Positions 31,762 to 39,283 of a stretch of 41,113 nt of DNA are shown here, one piece after another. The notes beneath the pieces are model-generated. The model had not been told where the DNA came from. It searched no databases and worked only from the letters and a program-made list of their open reading frames with translations. The DNA is taken from contig JAFRGI010000028.1 in assembly GCA_017433905.1 (NCBI GenBank), positions 1 through 41,113 of the forward strand, given 5' to 3'. The DNA is from Ruminococcus sp. (GTDB lineage Bacteria; Bacillota; Clostridia; Oscillospirales; Acutalibacteraceae). Each line of letters begins with the position of its first letter. Within the stretch, counting starts at the first letter, position 1. The position numbers and the translations under genes are program-made.

Positions 31762-32344
31762 GCTGATCATCATTCTGCTCTCCGCCGTATTCATCAACAA
31801 CTACGTGCTGTCGCGCTTTCTGGGTATATGTCCGTTTCTCGGCGTCTCCAAAAAACTCGATTCCGCAACAGGCATGAGCCTCGCGGTCATCTTCGTCATG
31901 CTCATGGCAACAGCGGCGACGTGGCCGATCCAAACCTATCTGCTCGACCCGAACGGGCTGGGATATCTGCAAACAATCGTCTTTATCCTGGTAATCGCCG
32001 CGCTGGTACAGCTCGTCGAAATCGTGCTGAAACGCTACATGCCCTCGCTGCACAAATCTCTCGGCGTATATTTGCCGCTGATCACCACCAACTGCGCCGT
32101 GCTGGGCGTAACCATCCTCAACATTGACGAAGGCTACACCTTCCCTGAGGCAATGGTCAATTCACTCGGAAGCGGTCTGGGTTTTTTTCTGGCGATGGTG
32201 ATGTTCTCGGGCGTACGCTCCGTACTCGAAGCCTCCGACGTTCCCAAAAGCTTTCGGGGACTGCCGATCACACTGACAGCGGCAGCGATCGTATCACTGT
32301 CCTTCCTCGGCTTCGGCGGTGTCATTGAAAACCTGTTCGCATAA
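31754..32344 (+). CDS. rnfA: Rnf complex subunit RnfA
   Basis: 196-residue six-helix membrane subunit paired with RnfE. It starts MTKLIIILLSAVFINNYVLS, as in the family, with GICPFLGVSKK and TTNCAVLGVTI carrying the membrane cysteines. The ATG at 31754 overlaps the rnfE stop by 8 bases and follows GAGGAGGAAGCGC. Confidence 0.94.
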   Translation: MTKLIIILLSAVFINNYVLSRFLGICPFLGVSKKLDSATGMSLAVIFVMLMATAATWPIQTYLLDPNGLGYLQTIVFILVIAALVQLVEIVLKRYMPSLHKSLGVYLPLITTNCAVLGVTILNIDEGYTFPEAMVNSLGSGLGFFLAMVMFSGVRSVLEASDVPKSFRGLPITLTAAAIVSLSFLGFGGVIENLFA

Positions 32345-32356
32345 GGAGGAAATGGT

Positions 32357-33166
32357 ATGGAAGCAATATTAACCGCTGTCATCCCCGTCGTGATCATCGG
32401 CGTGATCTGCGCCGCCATCCTCGTGATTGCCTCCAAGGTAATGGCAGTCAAGGAGGACGAGCGCTTCCCTGCGGTCAGGGAATGCCTTCCCGGCGCCAAC
32501 TGCGGCGCATGCGGCTACGCGGGCTGCGACGGCTATGCCAAGGCGCTCTGCGAAAGCGAGAACGTGCCGACTAATTTATGTATTCCCGGTGCAGACAGCA
32601 CAGCAAAACAGCTCAGCGAGATCCTCGGCGTAGAATTCGCCGATGTGGCGGAACAGGTCGCCGTGGTACACTGCGCCGGCGACTGCCGGCACACACAGGA
32701 CAAAGTAACATACTTCGGCATAGAAAGTTGCGCCGCCGCCAAGCTGACGTACGGCGGCAAGGGAAGCTGCACCTACGGATGTCTGGGCTTTGGCGACTGC
32801 GCCAACATATGTCCGCAAGACGCGATTTGCGTAGCGGACGGCGTGGCGCGCATCTATCCGCACCACTGCATCGGCTGCGGCATGTGCGTAAAAGCTTGCC
32901 CGAACCATCTGATTTCTCTCGTCGCAGACACGGATCGCGCGGTTGTCGCCTGCAGCAACAAAGACAAGGGCTCTCAGACGCGCAAGGTTTGCTCAAACGG
33001 CTGTATCGGCTGCAAAAAATGCGAAAAGGTATGTCCGCTCGGCGCGATCACGGTCAGCGAAAACGTGGCTGTCATCGACTGCGGCAAATGCGCTCAATGT
33101 CCCGACTTTGGGGTCTGCGCCAAAAACTGCGCCACCGGCGCCATCGGTACTTTTTCCGTCTCCTGA
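32357..33166 (+). CDS. rnfB: Rnf complex subunit RnfB (ferredoxin-type subunit)
   Basis: 269-residue subunit that takes electrons from ferredoxin. One N-terminal membrane helix (about 5-28) is followed by a [4Fe-4S] domain (ANCGACGYAGCDGYAKALC, about 47-65) and several ferredoxin motifs: GCLGFGDCANICP, CIGCGMCVKACP, GCIGCKKCEKVCP and CGKCAQCP...CAKNC. The number of Cys motifs fits clostridial RnfB, which carries multiple clusters. Last gene of the operon, 12 bases after rnfA. No clear terminator follows at once. Confidence 0.95.
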   Translation: MEAILTAVIPVVIIGVICAAILVIASKVMAVKEDERFPAVRECLPGANCGACGYAGCDGYAKALCESENVPTNLCIPGADSTAKQLSEILGVEFADVAEQVAVVHCAGDCRHTQDKVTYFGIESCAAAKLTYGGKGSCTYGCLGFGDCANICPQDAICVADGVARIYPHHCIGCGMCVKACPNHLISLVADTDRAVVACSNKDKGSQTRKVCSNGCIGCKKCEKVCPLGAITVSENVAVIDCGKCAQCPDFGVCAKNCATGAIGTFSVS

Positions 33167-33283
33167 TACGAACACTTCAAAAAGATCTTCGCGAAAAATT
33201 TTGCAGAGCAAGGCGGAGGACGACAACGCGGTTATGCGGAATGATACACAATAAATGTAAAAGCGTTTTGTTGGAAATGATAA

Positions 33284-33433
33284 ACCGCCATCCGCTTCGA
33301 GGGTGCTTTCGAAGTTTTAAAGCAAAACCGCAATTTCAGACGTTTCCTGACACGCGGTGCGTTTAACATCAAAAAACTGTGGAATCGAACACTTGACGAA
33401 CGTTTAGGCTTAGAATTGAAGGAGACTGCGTAA
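33284..33433 (+). pseudogene. C-terminal remnant of an IS1182-like transposase
   Basis: From 33299 the frame reads EGAFEVLKQNRNFRRFLTRG then directly AFNIKKLWNRTL, ending at TAA 33431-33433. IS1182-family transposases end EGAFGVLK..YGFRRFL.RG, about a dozen residues, then AFNINKL. So this is the tail of such a transposase with an internal deletion, cut off upstream by an in-frame TAA at 33281. It cannot be functional. Confidence 0.7.
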
Positions 33434-33463
33434 ATCCGCTAAATCTTTCAACATAAAGCAAAA

Positions 33464-33487
33464 AGAGAGTGGAAAACTCCACCCTCT
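33464..33487. terminator. hairpin downstream of the transposase remnant
   Basis: 10-bp stem AGAGAGTGGA / TCCACCCTCT (one G-T pair) with an AAAC loop. T-rich on the minus strand (TTTTTG). Confidence 0.55.
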
Positions 33488-33539
33488 GATTTGTTGCGCA
33501 CCGTTGCAATCTTCATTGTCAATAATTCATTCAAGATCA

Positions 33540-33582
33540 AAGGCTGCCGCCAAATCTTTTGATTAGTGACAGCCCCTTTTTT
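33540..33582 (+). mobile_element. probable right end of the IS1182-like element
   Basis: Imperfect dyad AGGCTGCC...GACAGCC followed by six T. Read inward from the right (minus strand) it begins GGGGCTGTCACTAATC, like the terminal repeats of IS1182-type elements. No matching left end was found. The 33167-33283 and 33488-33539 stretches show nothing else recognisable. Confidence 0.4.
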
Positions 33583-33693
33583 GGTATACACTGCGAATAT
33601 GTTTCTCATAACTCCGGGTATAGTTTATCCGGGCAGACAGTACGGTTTTATCGTTCAATATCGGTAGATCGTACCGGAATGTGTGTGAAGCTT

Positions 33694-34329
33694 TTACAAG
33701 GCTGAGTAGCCGAAGCTGTTGATGAGAGCCTCGATCTTTTCGCCGCGCTGACAAATCGGGCAGCGGTGCGGTTTGTAGCTTTGATAATCTCCGAGGTCGT
33801 TCGGGTCGAAAATCGAGTGTACGGGATGACCGTCGCATTCAGGAATCGTGGCAAAAATGGCGGAGATTCCCACGACGGTGCCTCCGTAATATTTGATTGC
33901 ATCTACGGCGGCAAGAGCGGTCTTGCCCGTCGTGACGGAGGCGGCGAGAATCAGAACATGCTTGTTGTGTACCATCTGTGTCAGGTTGTCGCGGAAGATC
34001 AGCTGTCCGCCGCCGATAAATTCGGGAGATACGACATAGATAGTTTGGTGTGCGTTCAGGTTGATAAAGTTGTCAACGGTCAGTTCGCGGGCAATGCACG
34101 CGCCGATGACTTCCGTACCGTCTAAACAGATAATTGTATCGACGATGGTGGAGGCGCTGTAGGCAGCAACCATTTCTTTTGCAACAGCTTCCGCTTCGGA
34201 CAAACGAGTTTTTTGCGTGGTCACGTCGATATAGTAGTTGGTGTGACAGTGCATGGTGGCAAAATGACCCTTTGTGACGCGCAGAAAAACATTTTTGTTT
34301 TTTGTTCTGATTTTATATTCTCTTGACAT
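33694..34329 (-). CDS. orotate phosphoribosyltransferase-like protein
   Basis: 211-residue protein with the type I phosphoribosyltransferase fold. The PRPP-loop segment VLILAASVTTGKTALAA (125-141) is clear, preceded by the helix-strand pattern of PyrE-like proteins. The acidic pair that normally holds the ribose (VLIVDDVITTG) is Ala129-Ala130 here. The C-terminus carries a CPIC pair (Cys190, Cys193). No pyrimidine genes adjoin, so de novo UMP synthesis is not implied; a non-catalytic or altered role is possible. The start at 34329 has GAGGAGG 5 bases upstream; the frame is open further upstream without a ribosome site. Confidence 0.75.
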   Translation of the reverse strand: MSREYKIRTKNKNVFLRVTKGHFATMHCHTNYYIDVTTQKTRLSEAEAVAKEMVAAYSASTIVDTIICLDGTEVIGACIARELTVDNFINLNAHQTIYVVSPEFIGGGQLIFRDNLTQMVHNKHVLILAASVTTGKTALAAVDAIKYYGGTVVGISAIFATIPECDGHPVHSIFDPNDLGDYQSYKPHRCPICQRGEKIEALINSFGYSAL

Positions 34330-34431
34330 AAAAAGCCTCCTCAATCTGCATAAGCACGCTCCCACACACTTCGGGAACTTCCGAAGGGGGAACAGCAATG
34401 TCTTATACAAAAAATAATGGTGTTATAAATG

Positions 34432-34460
34432 ATTTTACACCAAAATGACAAAAAAAGCAA
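34432..34460 (-). promoter_or_regulatory. sigma-A promoter for the phosphoribosyltransferase-like gene
   Basis: Minus-strand TTGCTT (34455-34460), 17-base spacer, TAAAAT (34432-34437); leader about 100 bases. Confidence 0.5.
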
Positions 34461-34488
34461 GCGTTTTTCCGTTCATATGAAAGAAAAA

Positions 34489-34510
34489 AGCCCGACATGA
34501 TTGTCAGGCT
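34489..34510 (-). terminator. terminator after the NUDIX gene
   Basis: 9-bp stem AGCCTGACA / TGTCGGGCT (one wobble), 4-base loop and TTTTTTC on the minus strand. Confidence 0.85.
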
Positions 34511-34545
34511 CTTAGATATGCAGAAAAATAAAGAAAGGCTGCCGG

Positions 34546-35235
34546 TTATGTTTTCAGGTGGATTGTCAGATCTGCTTTTTCGATAATGCGGAGATCGTTG
34601 TCGTAGGAGCACAGCTTGCGTGCCTGCTGCAAATCGACCCAGATGTAGCTGGCGATTTCCTCCTCCTGAATCTTTACGTTGTCCGTAAATGCCTGTGCGA
34701 GAAAGAATACCACGCGTTTACGTATTTTGCCGAACGGGCAGTATTCACTGATTTCGCGGAAGCCCGGTACGAGCGTGACGTCCAGTCCGGTTTCCTCTTT
34801 AATCTCGCGGATAGCGGTCTCCTGTTCGGTTTCGCCCTCCTCGATATGCCCTTTGGGAAAGCTCCAGTACCTGCCGTTATTGTTTTTGACGAGCAGAACT
34901 TTGGTGTTTTGGCGCGTTTTGTAAAAGATAATGCCGCCGCAGGATTTTTCATACAGACAGCGGATAGTTTTAAGCTTGATGTTGCGCAGCTTTGCGAGAA
35001 TGCGCCGAAGTTCGGGCTCATAGAAAATCTCACCGTAGGTGGACACGATCGACCGTTCGCCGTCCAAACCGTCAAATTCGGCGACAGCCACGATCACACC
35101 GTCAAAAAATTCCCGGACGTTTTTGCGCGTCACGACATAGGCGCTTTGGGGTGTTGCACCGTTGCCGATATGTGCCGAGTAAAGACCGTCGCTGATGCTG
35201 CCGAACAGCGAAACCTTGACGTTTTCCGCAATCAT
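34546..35235 (-). CDS. NUDIX hydrolase with an extra N-terminal domain
   Basis: 229-residue protein. The C-terminal half (about 93-229) is a complete NUDIX domain; its box starts at Gly129 (GHIEEGETEQ) and ends REIKEETGL, with every metal-binding glutamate present. The FPKGH context resembles diadenosine-tetraphosphate hydrolases. Residues 1-90 form a separate module (YVVTRKNVREFFDGVIVAVAE is typical) of unknown function, vaguely like regulatory domains fused to bacterial pyrophosphatases. The start has GAGGCGATAGT upstream. It probably hydrolyses a dinucleoside polyphosphate or other nucleotide; substrate unproven. Confidence 0.85.
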   Translation of the reverse strand: MIAENVKVSLFGSISDGLYSAHIGNGATPQSAYVVTRKNVREFFDGVIVAVAEFDGLDGERSIVSTYGEIFYEPELRRILAKLRNIKLKTIRCLYEKSCGGIIFYKTRQNTKVLLVKNNNGRYWSFPKGHIEEGETEQETAIREIKEETGLDVTLVPGFREISEYCPFGKIRKRVVFFLAQAFTDNVKIQEEEIASYIWVDLQQARKLCSYDNDLRIIEKADLTIHLKT

Positions 35236-35369
35236 ACTATCGCCTCCTTTCTTGGTGTGAAGCGTGTTGTTGTTTGTTTAAACAGGAAATGGTTTAATTC
35301 CGCATGGAACATGGTTTTCGTTATCAGTGCAGCGCGGATAGGCGGGAGGGGAAGTGCCCGCCGGAACTT

Positions 35370-36731
35370 TTATTTAAACATATCCGCCATGTTGTCGAGC
35401 TGAAGCTGCGTATTGGCGCTCATCACACCGTTAGCAAAGAGCACGTCGGTGATTTTGTTTTCCGAGCAGTACGCCGGCAGAGATTTGTTGGCGTTGGAGG
35501 AGAAGTAGCGGAAATCCACCACATGAACCTCTTCGTAGTTGTTGGTAAAATAGGGAGCAATGGCGTTGCCGTAGCTTTCCTTGACGATCACCAGTTTTTT
35601 ACCCTTTTGCGCGTCCGGGGATTGCGACTGTATGACCGTGAGAGGATTGTCGCCGAAAATAAACACGCCGTAGGTGTTGGAGCCCTCTGTTGCGTTTTCA
35701 TAATACAGCGAATCGTAGGTCTCGGTTGTGCCGCCGTCATAGGTCAGGGTCATCTTGGTGGTATAGGGGAATTCCCAGTAATGAACCGTGTCGGTATCGA
35801 GGTTGGGAGCGGAGTTGTAAAAGCTGCCCGTAAAGCCGTCGATTTTCTTTTCCGTGCAGGCGTCCAGCCGGAGTGCAGGAAGGTTCAAAGTATCGGCAAA
35901 TGCCTTGTATGCGTAGTACGCGCCGAGACCGGTCCAGTGGTGATCGGATTTGAAGTAAATATATTCTTCATTGTGGTCGGCAAGATAGTTGTAAATGTTA
36001 ATCGGGGTGACGTTTTGATGGAGCGCAGCGTATGCCGTTTTGATACAATCTGCCTGTGAGGTCGAGACAATATCACCGCTTTTGAGACGCTCGGGCAGAC
36101 CAAATTCCGTGTGGTTGGGAATGATCATGTTGTAGACATTGACGCCCGAAAGCTTATCGGCGAAGGAATTAATGGTATCGGCGTAGTTTTTGGAGCGTTC
36201 GTCATCGCTGCCAAAGAGCTCGTAGCCTGTTTTGTTCCAAACGTAAATGGAATAGTACAACTCGCCGTTGGTGTTATCGTCCTTGATGACCGGTGTTTTG
36301 AAGTATGCCGGCGACAGATCCTGTTCGGAGGGAGTCGAAGAAGCTGCGGAGTCCTTGGTTGCGGGTGTATTCGCCTGCTGCTGATGAATGGTATTAGTAG
36401 ACACCTTGTCCTTGCTGCCGTTGCCCGAGGAACATCCGCGCACCATTGTGGAAAAAAGAACGATAATCAGTATTAAAAGTGCCAGTCCGATACCAAGGAT
36501 AATGATGCGGTTGTGCATTCTGCGTTTGCGCTGTGCTTCGCGGCGTCTGCGCGCACTGGCGTTGCGGTAAACAGGTCTGCCTCCCGCAGATGATATGCTG
36601 TTTTCGGGACGGTGCAGCCCTGAAGTTGTTCTTTGTGGATAGAAACCATTACGTTGTGTCGGATTGCCGTTTGTGCGTCTGTGTCGGTCAATGCTTTCAT
36701 CAAAATTGTCAAGATCATCACGGCTTACCAA
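35370..36731 (-). CDS. DHHW-family SGNH/AlgX-like exported protein
   Basis: 453-residue membrane-anchored protein. The cytoplasmic N-terminus is Arg/Asn-rich (RRRREAQRKRRMHNR), followed by one helix (about 70-92). The outer domain resembles the SGNH-type acyltransferase/esterase of AlgX/AlgJ: SDHHWTGLGAYYAYKAF holds the DHHW Asp-His pair, and VIVKESYGNAIAPYF holds the nucleophile serine (usually DSYGN; here Glu replaces Asp). Such proteins O-acetylate extracellular polysaccharide, normally with an MBOAT partner, which is absent here. A TTG start at 36731, 8 bases after GGAGG, is preferred; a GTG at 36740 abuts the ribosome site. Confidence 0.82.
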   Translation of the reverse strand: MVSRDDLDNFDESIDRHRRTNGNPTQRNGFYPQRTTSGLHRPENSISSAGGRPVYRNASARRRREAQRKRRMHNRIIILGIGLALLILIIVLFSTMVRGCSSGNGSKDKVSTNTIHQQQANTPATKDSAASSTPSEQDLSPAYFKTPVIKDDNTNGELYYSIYVWNKTGYELFGSDDERSKNYADTINSFADKLSGVNVYNMIIPNHTEFGLPERLKSGDIVSTSQADCIKTAYAALHQNVTPINIYNYLADHNEEYIYFKSDHHWTGLGAYYAYKAFADTLNLPALRLDACTEKKIDGFTGSFYNSAPNLDTDTVHYWEFPYTTKMTLTYDGGTTETYDSLYYENATEGSNTYGVFIFGDNPLTVIQSQSPDAQKGKKLVIVKESYGNAIAPYFTNNYEEVHVVDFRYFSSNANKSLPAYCSENKITDVLFANGVMSANTQLQLDNMADMFK

Positions 36732-36793
36732 TTCACACACCTCCGTTAGTTTTCTTCAACCCAAATTTTTGTGTTACAAACATATATGTATTT

Positions 36794-36822
36794 ATTATAC
36801 TACATATTCAGAATAAAAACAA
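36794..36822 (-). promoter_or_regulatory. sigma-A promoter for the DHHW gene
   Basis: Minus-strand TTGTTT (36817-36822), 17-base spacer, TATAAT (36794-36799). Confidence 0.6.
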
Positions 36823-36871
36823 CAGATTTTTTTGATTTTTAGTGATATATTCTGCGTAGTGTGAACGGATT

Positions 36872-37681
36872 TCAGCGAACCAGATTAGGATTCATGCGGC
36901 AGTAGTGAAAGATATACTGCTGCGCAATGCCGGCATACGCGCCGAAATCCGCGGGGATCATTCCGGGAAAAAGCGTTGTCATCGCGCGTTTCATCCATAT
37001 GTCAAGAGGAAATGCCTCAATGCGGTGCAGTCCAAACAGCAGAGTACAGTCCGCTACCTTTACGCCCACGCCTGTAATTTTCATCAGCTCAGCGCGGGCT
37101 TCATCATAGTCGCATACACGGCATTTTTCAGGGTTGACCGTTCCGTCAGCCACCTTGCGCGCCGCGTCCATCAGATAGCGTGCGCGGAAGCCCGCGCGCA
37201 GCGGTGAAAGATCGTCTGTCGACAGCGCCGCAATCGTTTCGGGCCGAGGAAAGGCAAAGGCGCCGTCGGGAAGCCTGTCGCCGAAGCAGGCGCACAGGCG
37301 CTGCACAATGCCCTTGATGCGCTTGATGTTATTGTTCTGCGAGATGATAAAGGAACAGAGTGCTTCGAACGGATCCTGGCGCAGAATGCGGATGCCGGCG
37401 GCATATCGTGCCGCTTCCGCCAAAACGGGGTGCAGCGCGCTGAGCTCCGCGCGAATACTGCCGTAATCGAGGTCGAGGTCAAAATAACTGCGCCACAGTC
37501 TGCGCTCGTTTTCTGCCGCATTTTCAACGGATAATACCGTGCCGTCCAGACGGACAGAGACGCTTTTTCCAAATGCTACGCCGGAAAAGGAGCCGTCCGG
37601 CAGGGCAGTCCAGCGGAAGCACTGACCGCAGTCCAGCGTCTGCGAGAGGTCGAGGTCTCGGACATTGTTAAAGGTTAACAT
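36872..37681 (-). CDS. 8-oxoguanine DNA glycosylase/AP lyase (OGG family)
   Basis: 269-residue base-excision repair enzyme that removes oxidised guanine. The N-terminal OGG domain begins LDLSQTLDCGQCFRW, the family signature. The HhH-GPD core shows QNNNIKRIKGIV and ITGVGVKVADC with the catalytic Lys208; Asp227 (FPLDIW) lies 19 residues later, the same spacing as in human OGG1. The start at 37681 is set by homology; no good ribosome site precedes it, and the frame extends upstream across the divergent gene, which is not credible. It is divergent from the DUF6062 gene. Confidence 0.9.
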   Translation of the reverse strand: MLTFNNVRDLDLSQTLDCGQCFRWTALPDGSFSGVAFGKSVSVRLDGTVLSVENAAENERRLWRSYFDLDLDYGSIRAELSALHPVLAEAARYAAGIRILRQDPFEALCSFIISQNNNIKRIKGIVQRLCACFGDRLPDGAFAFPRPETIAALSTDDLSPLRAGFRARYLMDAARKVADGTVNPEKCRVCDYDEARAELMKITGVGVKVADCTLLFGLHRIEAFPLDIWMKRAMTTLFPGMIPADFGAYAGIAQQYIFHYCRMNPNLVR

Positions 37682-37774
37682 TTTTTTCAAAAAAATCACA
37701 TCCGTAATCTTCCGCAAGGCGGATTTCTGTGATAAAATAAAGGCAGACATTAAAGTGACAGAGGAGTTTTTGTG

Positions 37775-38476
37775 ATGAAAGAAACCATTGTTACCATTCC
37801 GATTAACGATCTTTTTGCACCCAAATGCGGTTGTCCTCTCTGTCGCATGGAGGAGATGCTGGAGGAGCAGTACGTTATGTTTGTCACGGGCGATGCCATG
37901 ATGGAGCCGGGCGTGCGCGTAGAAACCAACAAAAAGGGATTTTGTCACCGCCATTTTTCGCGGATGCTGCTGCTTGGGCAAAAACTGCCCAACGCCCTGA
38001 TTCTCGAGACGCATCTCGAATCCGTGATGGAACTGATGCCGAAAAAGAGCGGCGAAAAGCCGGATAAAAAGAAGCTCGGGGCGATTGGCGAAACACTGCG
38101 TTCCTGCTACGTTTGCGACAGGATAGAGGCGGATATGTACCATCTGATGGCTACGGTTTTTGCCGAGTGGGTCAAGGGCGGCGCTTTTCGGCGGACGTAC
38201 GGCGAGCAACCGTTCATCTGTCTCAGGCACTATTCGTTTATCATGACCGCTGCGATGGGGAAGAACGGTATTCCCTCCGGGCACCTCAGGAATTTTCATG
38301 CGGAGACCGCTGCTTTGACAAAAAAATATCTGGAAACGCTCTGCGGCGACGTCAAACACTTTATTTCTCGGTTTGATTACCGCAACCGCGGACAGGATTT
38401 CGGCGCCTCTATTGATGCGATAGAGCGCAGTGTTGAATTTCTCACGGGAGAGAAACCGAGCGCAACCTCAAAGTAA
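37775..38476 (+). CDS. DUF6062-type cysteine-rich protein
   Basis: 233-residue protein of unknown function, common in Oscillospiraceae and Lachnospiraceae. Cys/His pairs are spread through it: CGCPLCRMEE (about 18-27), FCHRHF (about 56-61), CYVCDRIE (about 111-118) and CLRHY (about 150-154), a layout that could hold one or two metal or Fe-S sites. The ATG at 37775 follows GAGGAG by 9 bases (a GTG lies 3 bases earlier). Its 3' end overlaps the converging HAD gene by 9 bases. The domain assignment is from memory of the pattern. Confidence 0.78.
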   Translation: MKETIVTIPINDLFAPKCGCPLCRMEEMLEEQYVMFVTGDAMMEPGVRVETNKKGFCHRHFSRMLLLGQKLPNALILETHLESVMELMPKKSGEKPDKKKLGAIGETLRSCYVCDRIEADMYHLMATVFAEWVKGGAFRRTYGEQPFICLRHYSFIMTAAMGKNGIPSGHLRNFHAETAALTKKYLETLCGDVKHFISRFDYRNRGQDFGASIDAIERSVEFLTGEKPSATSK

Positions 38477-39283
38477 CTGCATGATTAGTTCACGCACACC
38501 GCCCTCGTCGTTGGAGGGGATCACGGCGTCGGCAACATTCAGACAGGCAGGCGCGGCGTTTCGTACCGCTGCGCCTATGCCCGCGAGCGCCAGCATATCT
38601 GCGTCGTTGTCGGCATTGCCGGCAGCGGCGGTATTTTTTATGTCAATGTTCAGCCGCGCACAGAGCTGTCGCAGGGCGTTGGCTTTGTTAGCGGAGCGGT
38701 TCATCATTTCGACAAAGTTGCGCGAGGAAGAGGTGATATATACCCCGGGAAGCGCGCTTTCCAGCTGCGCCCACAGGGTTTGGCGCAGACGGCTGTCCGT
38801 GCTGACAAAATCAAGGCAATCCAGACGGCGGCGGTTTTGAAAAATATAGCCGCGCATGTCGCTGCAGCAGCCGCGCGAGGTGCGCACGTAGTCCACATAT
38901 GCCGGCGAGCAGCCGTACTGCAGGGGGTTGTCATAATAGCGCTTGTCGGAGCAGGTTTCATTTCCGCAAAATGCTTCCCAAATCAGGTCGTGTTCTTTTG
39001 TCAGATCAAGGATGCGCAGAACGTCGGTTTCCCGGAGCCTGTCGGCGTGTACACGCACGCCGTTTTGGTAGATTGCCGCGCCGTTGGAGGCGACGATCCA
39101 GCGAATGCCCCGGATCTCCAGTATCTCGCGCGGCATGGAGGTATACGGTCTGCCGCTGATAACGGCGACCTCTATGCCGCTGAGGATCGCGCGTTCTATC
39201 GCATTTTTTACGTCCGGTGCGAGGGTATTGTTTGTCCGCATCGTTGTACCGTCCAGGTCAAGTGCGAGCAGTTGGATATTCAT
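38468..39283 (-). CDS. Cof-type HAD-IIB hydrolase
   Basis: 271-residue cytoplasmic phosphatase of the Cof/YbjI subgroup. Motif I is ALDLDGTTMRTNN (nucleophile Asp9), motif II is AVISGRPY, and motifs III/IV are NKANALRQLC and AGNADNDADML. A large C2B cap lies between. These enzymes act on sugar phosphates, FMN or pyridoxal phosphate; the substrate is not predictable. It overlaps nth by 4 bases and is likely cotranscribed with it. Confidence 0.88.
   Translation of the reverse strand: MNIQLLALDLDGTTMRTNNTLAPDVKNAIERAILSGIEVAVISGRPYTSMPREILEIRGIRWIVASNGAAIYQNGVRVHADRLRETDVLRILDLTKEHDLIWEAFCGNETCSDKRYYDNPLQYGCSPAYVDYVRTSRGCCSDMRGYIFQNRRRLDCLDFVSTDSRLRQTLWAQLESALPGVYITSSSRNFVEMMNRSANKANALRQLCARLNIDIKNTAAAGNADNDADMLALAGIGAAVRNAAPACLNVADAVIPSNDEGGVRELIMQLL

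Noticed and set aside
33167-33693. Replication origin at the strand-composition change
   Set aside because: No dnaA, dnaN, DnaA-box cluster or other origin genes; an IS remnant offers a simpler explanation.
33694-34329. Calling this gene pyrE
   Set aside because: The PRPP-loop acids are missing and no pyrimidine genes are near, so the symbol would overstate the evidence.
37682-38359. N-terminal extension of the OGG frame by 226 codons
   Set aside because: The extension lies antisense to the DUF6062 gene and the family sequence begins at 37681.
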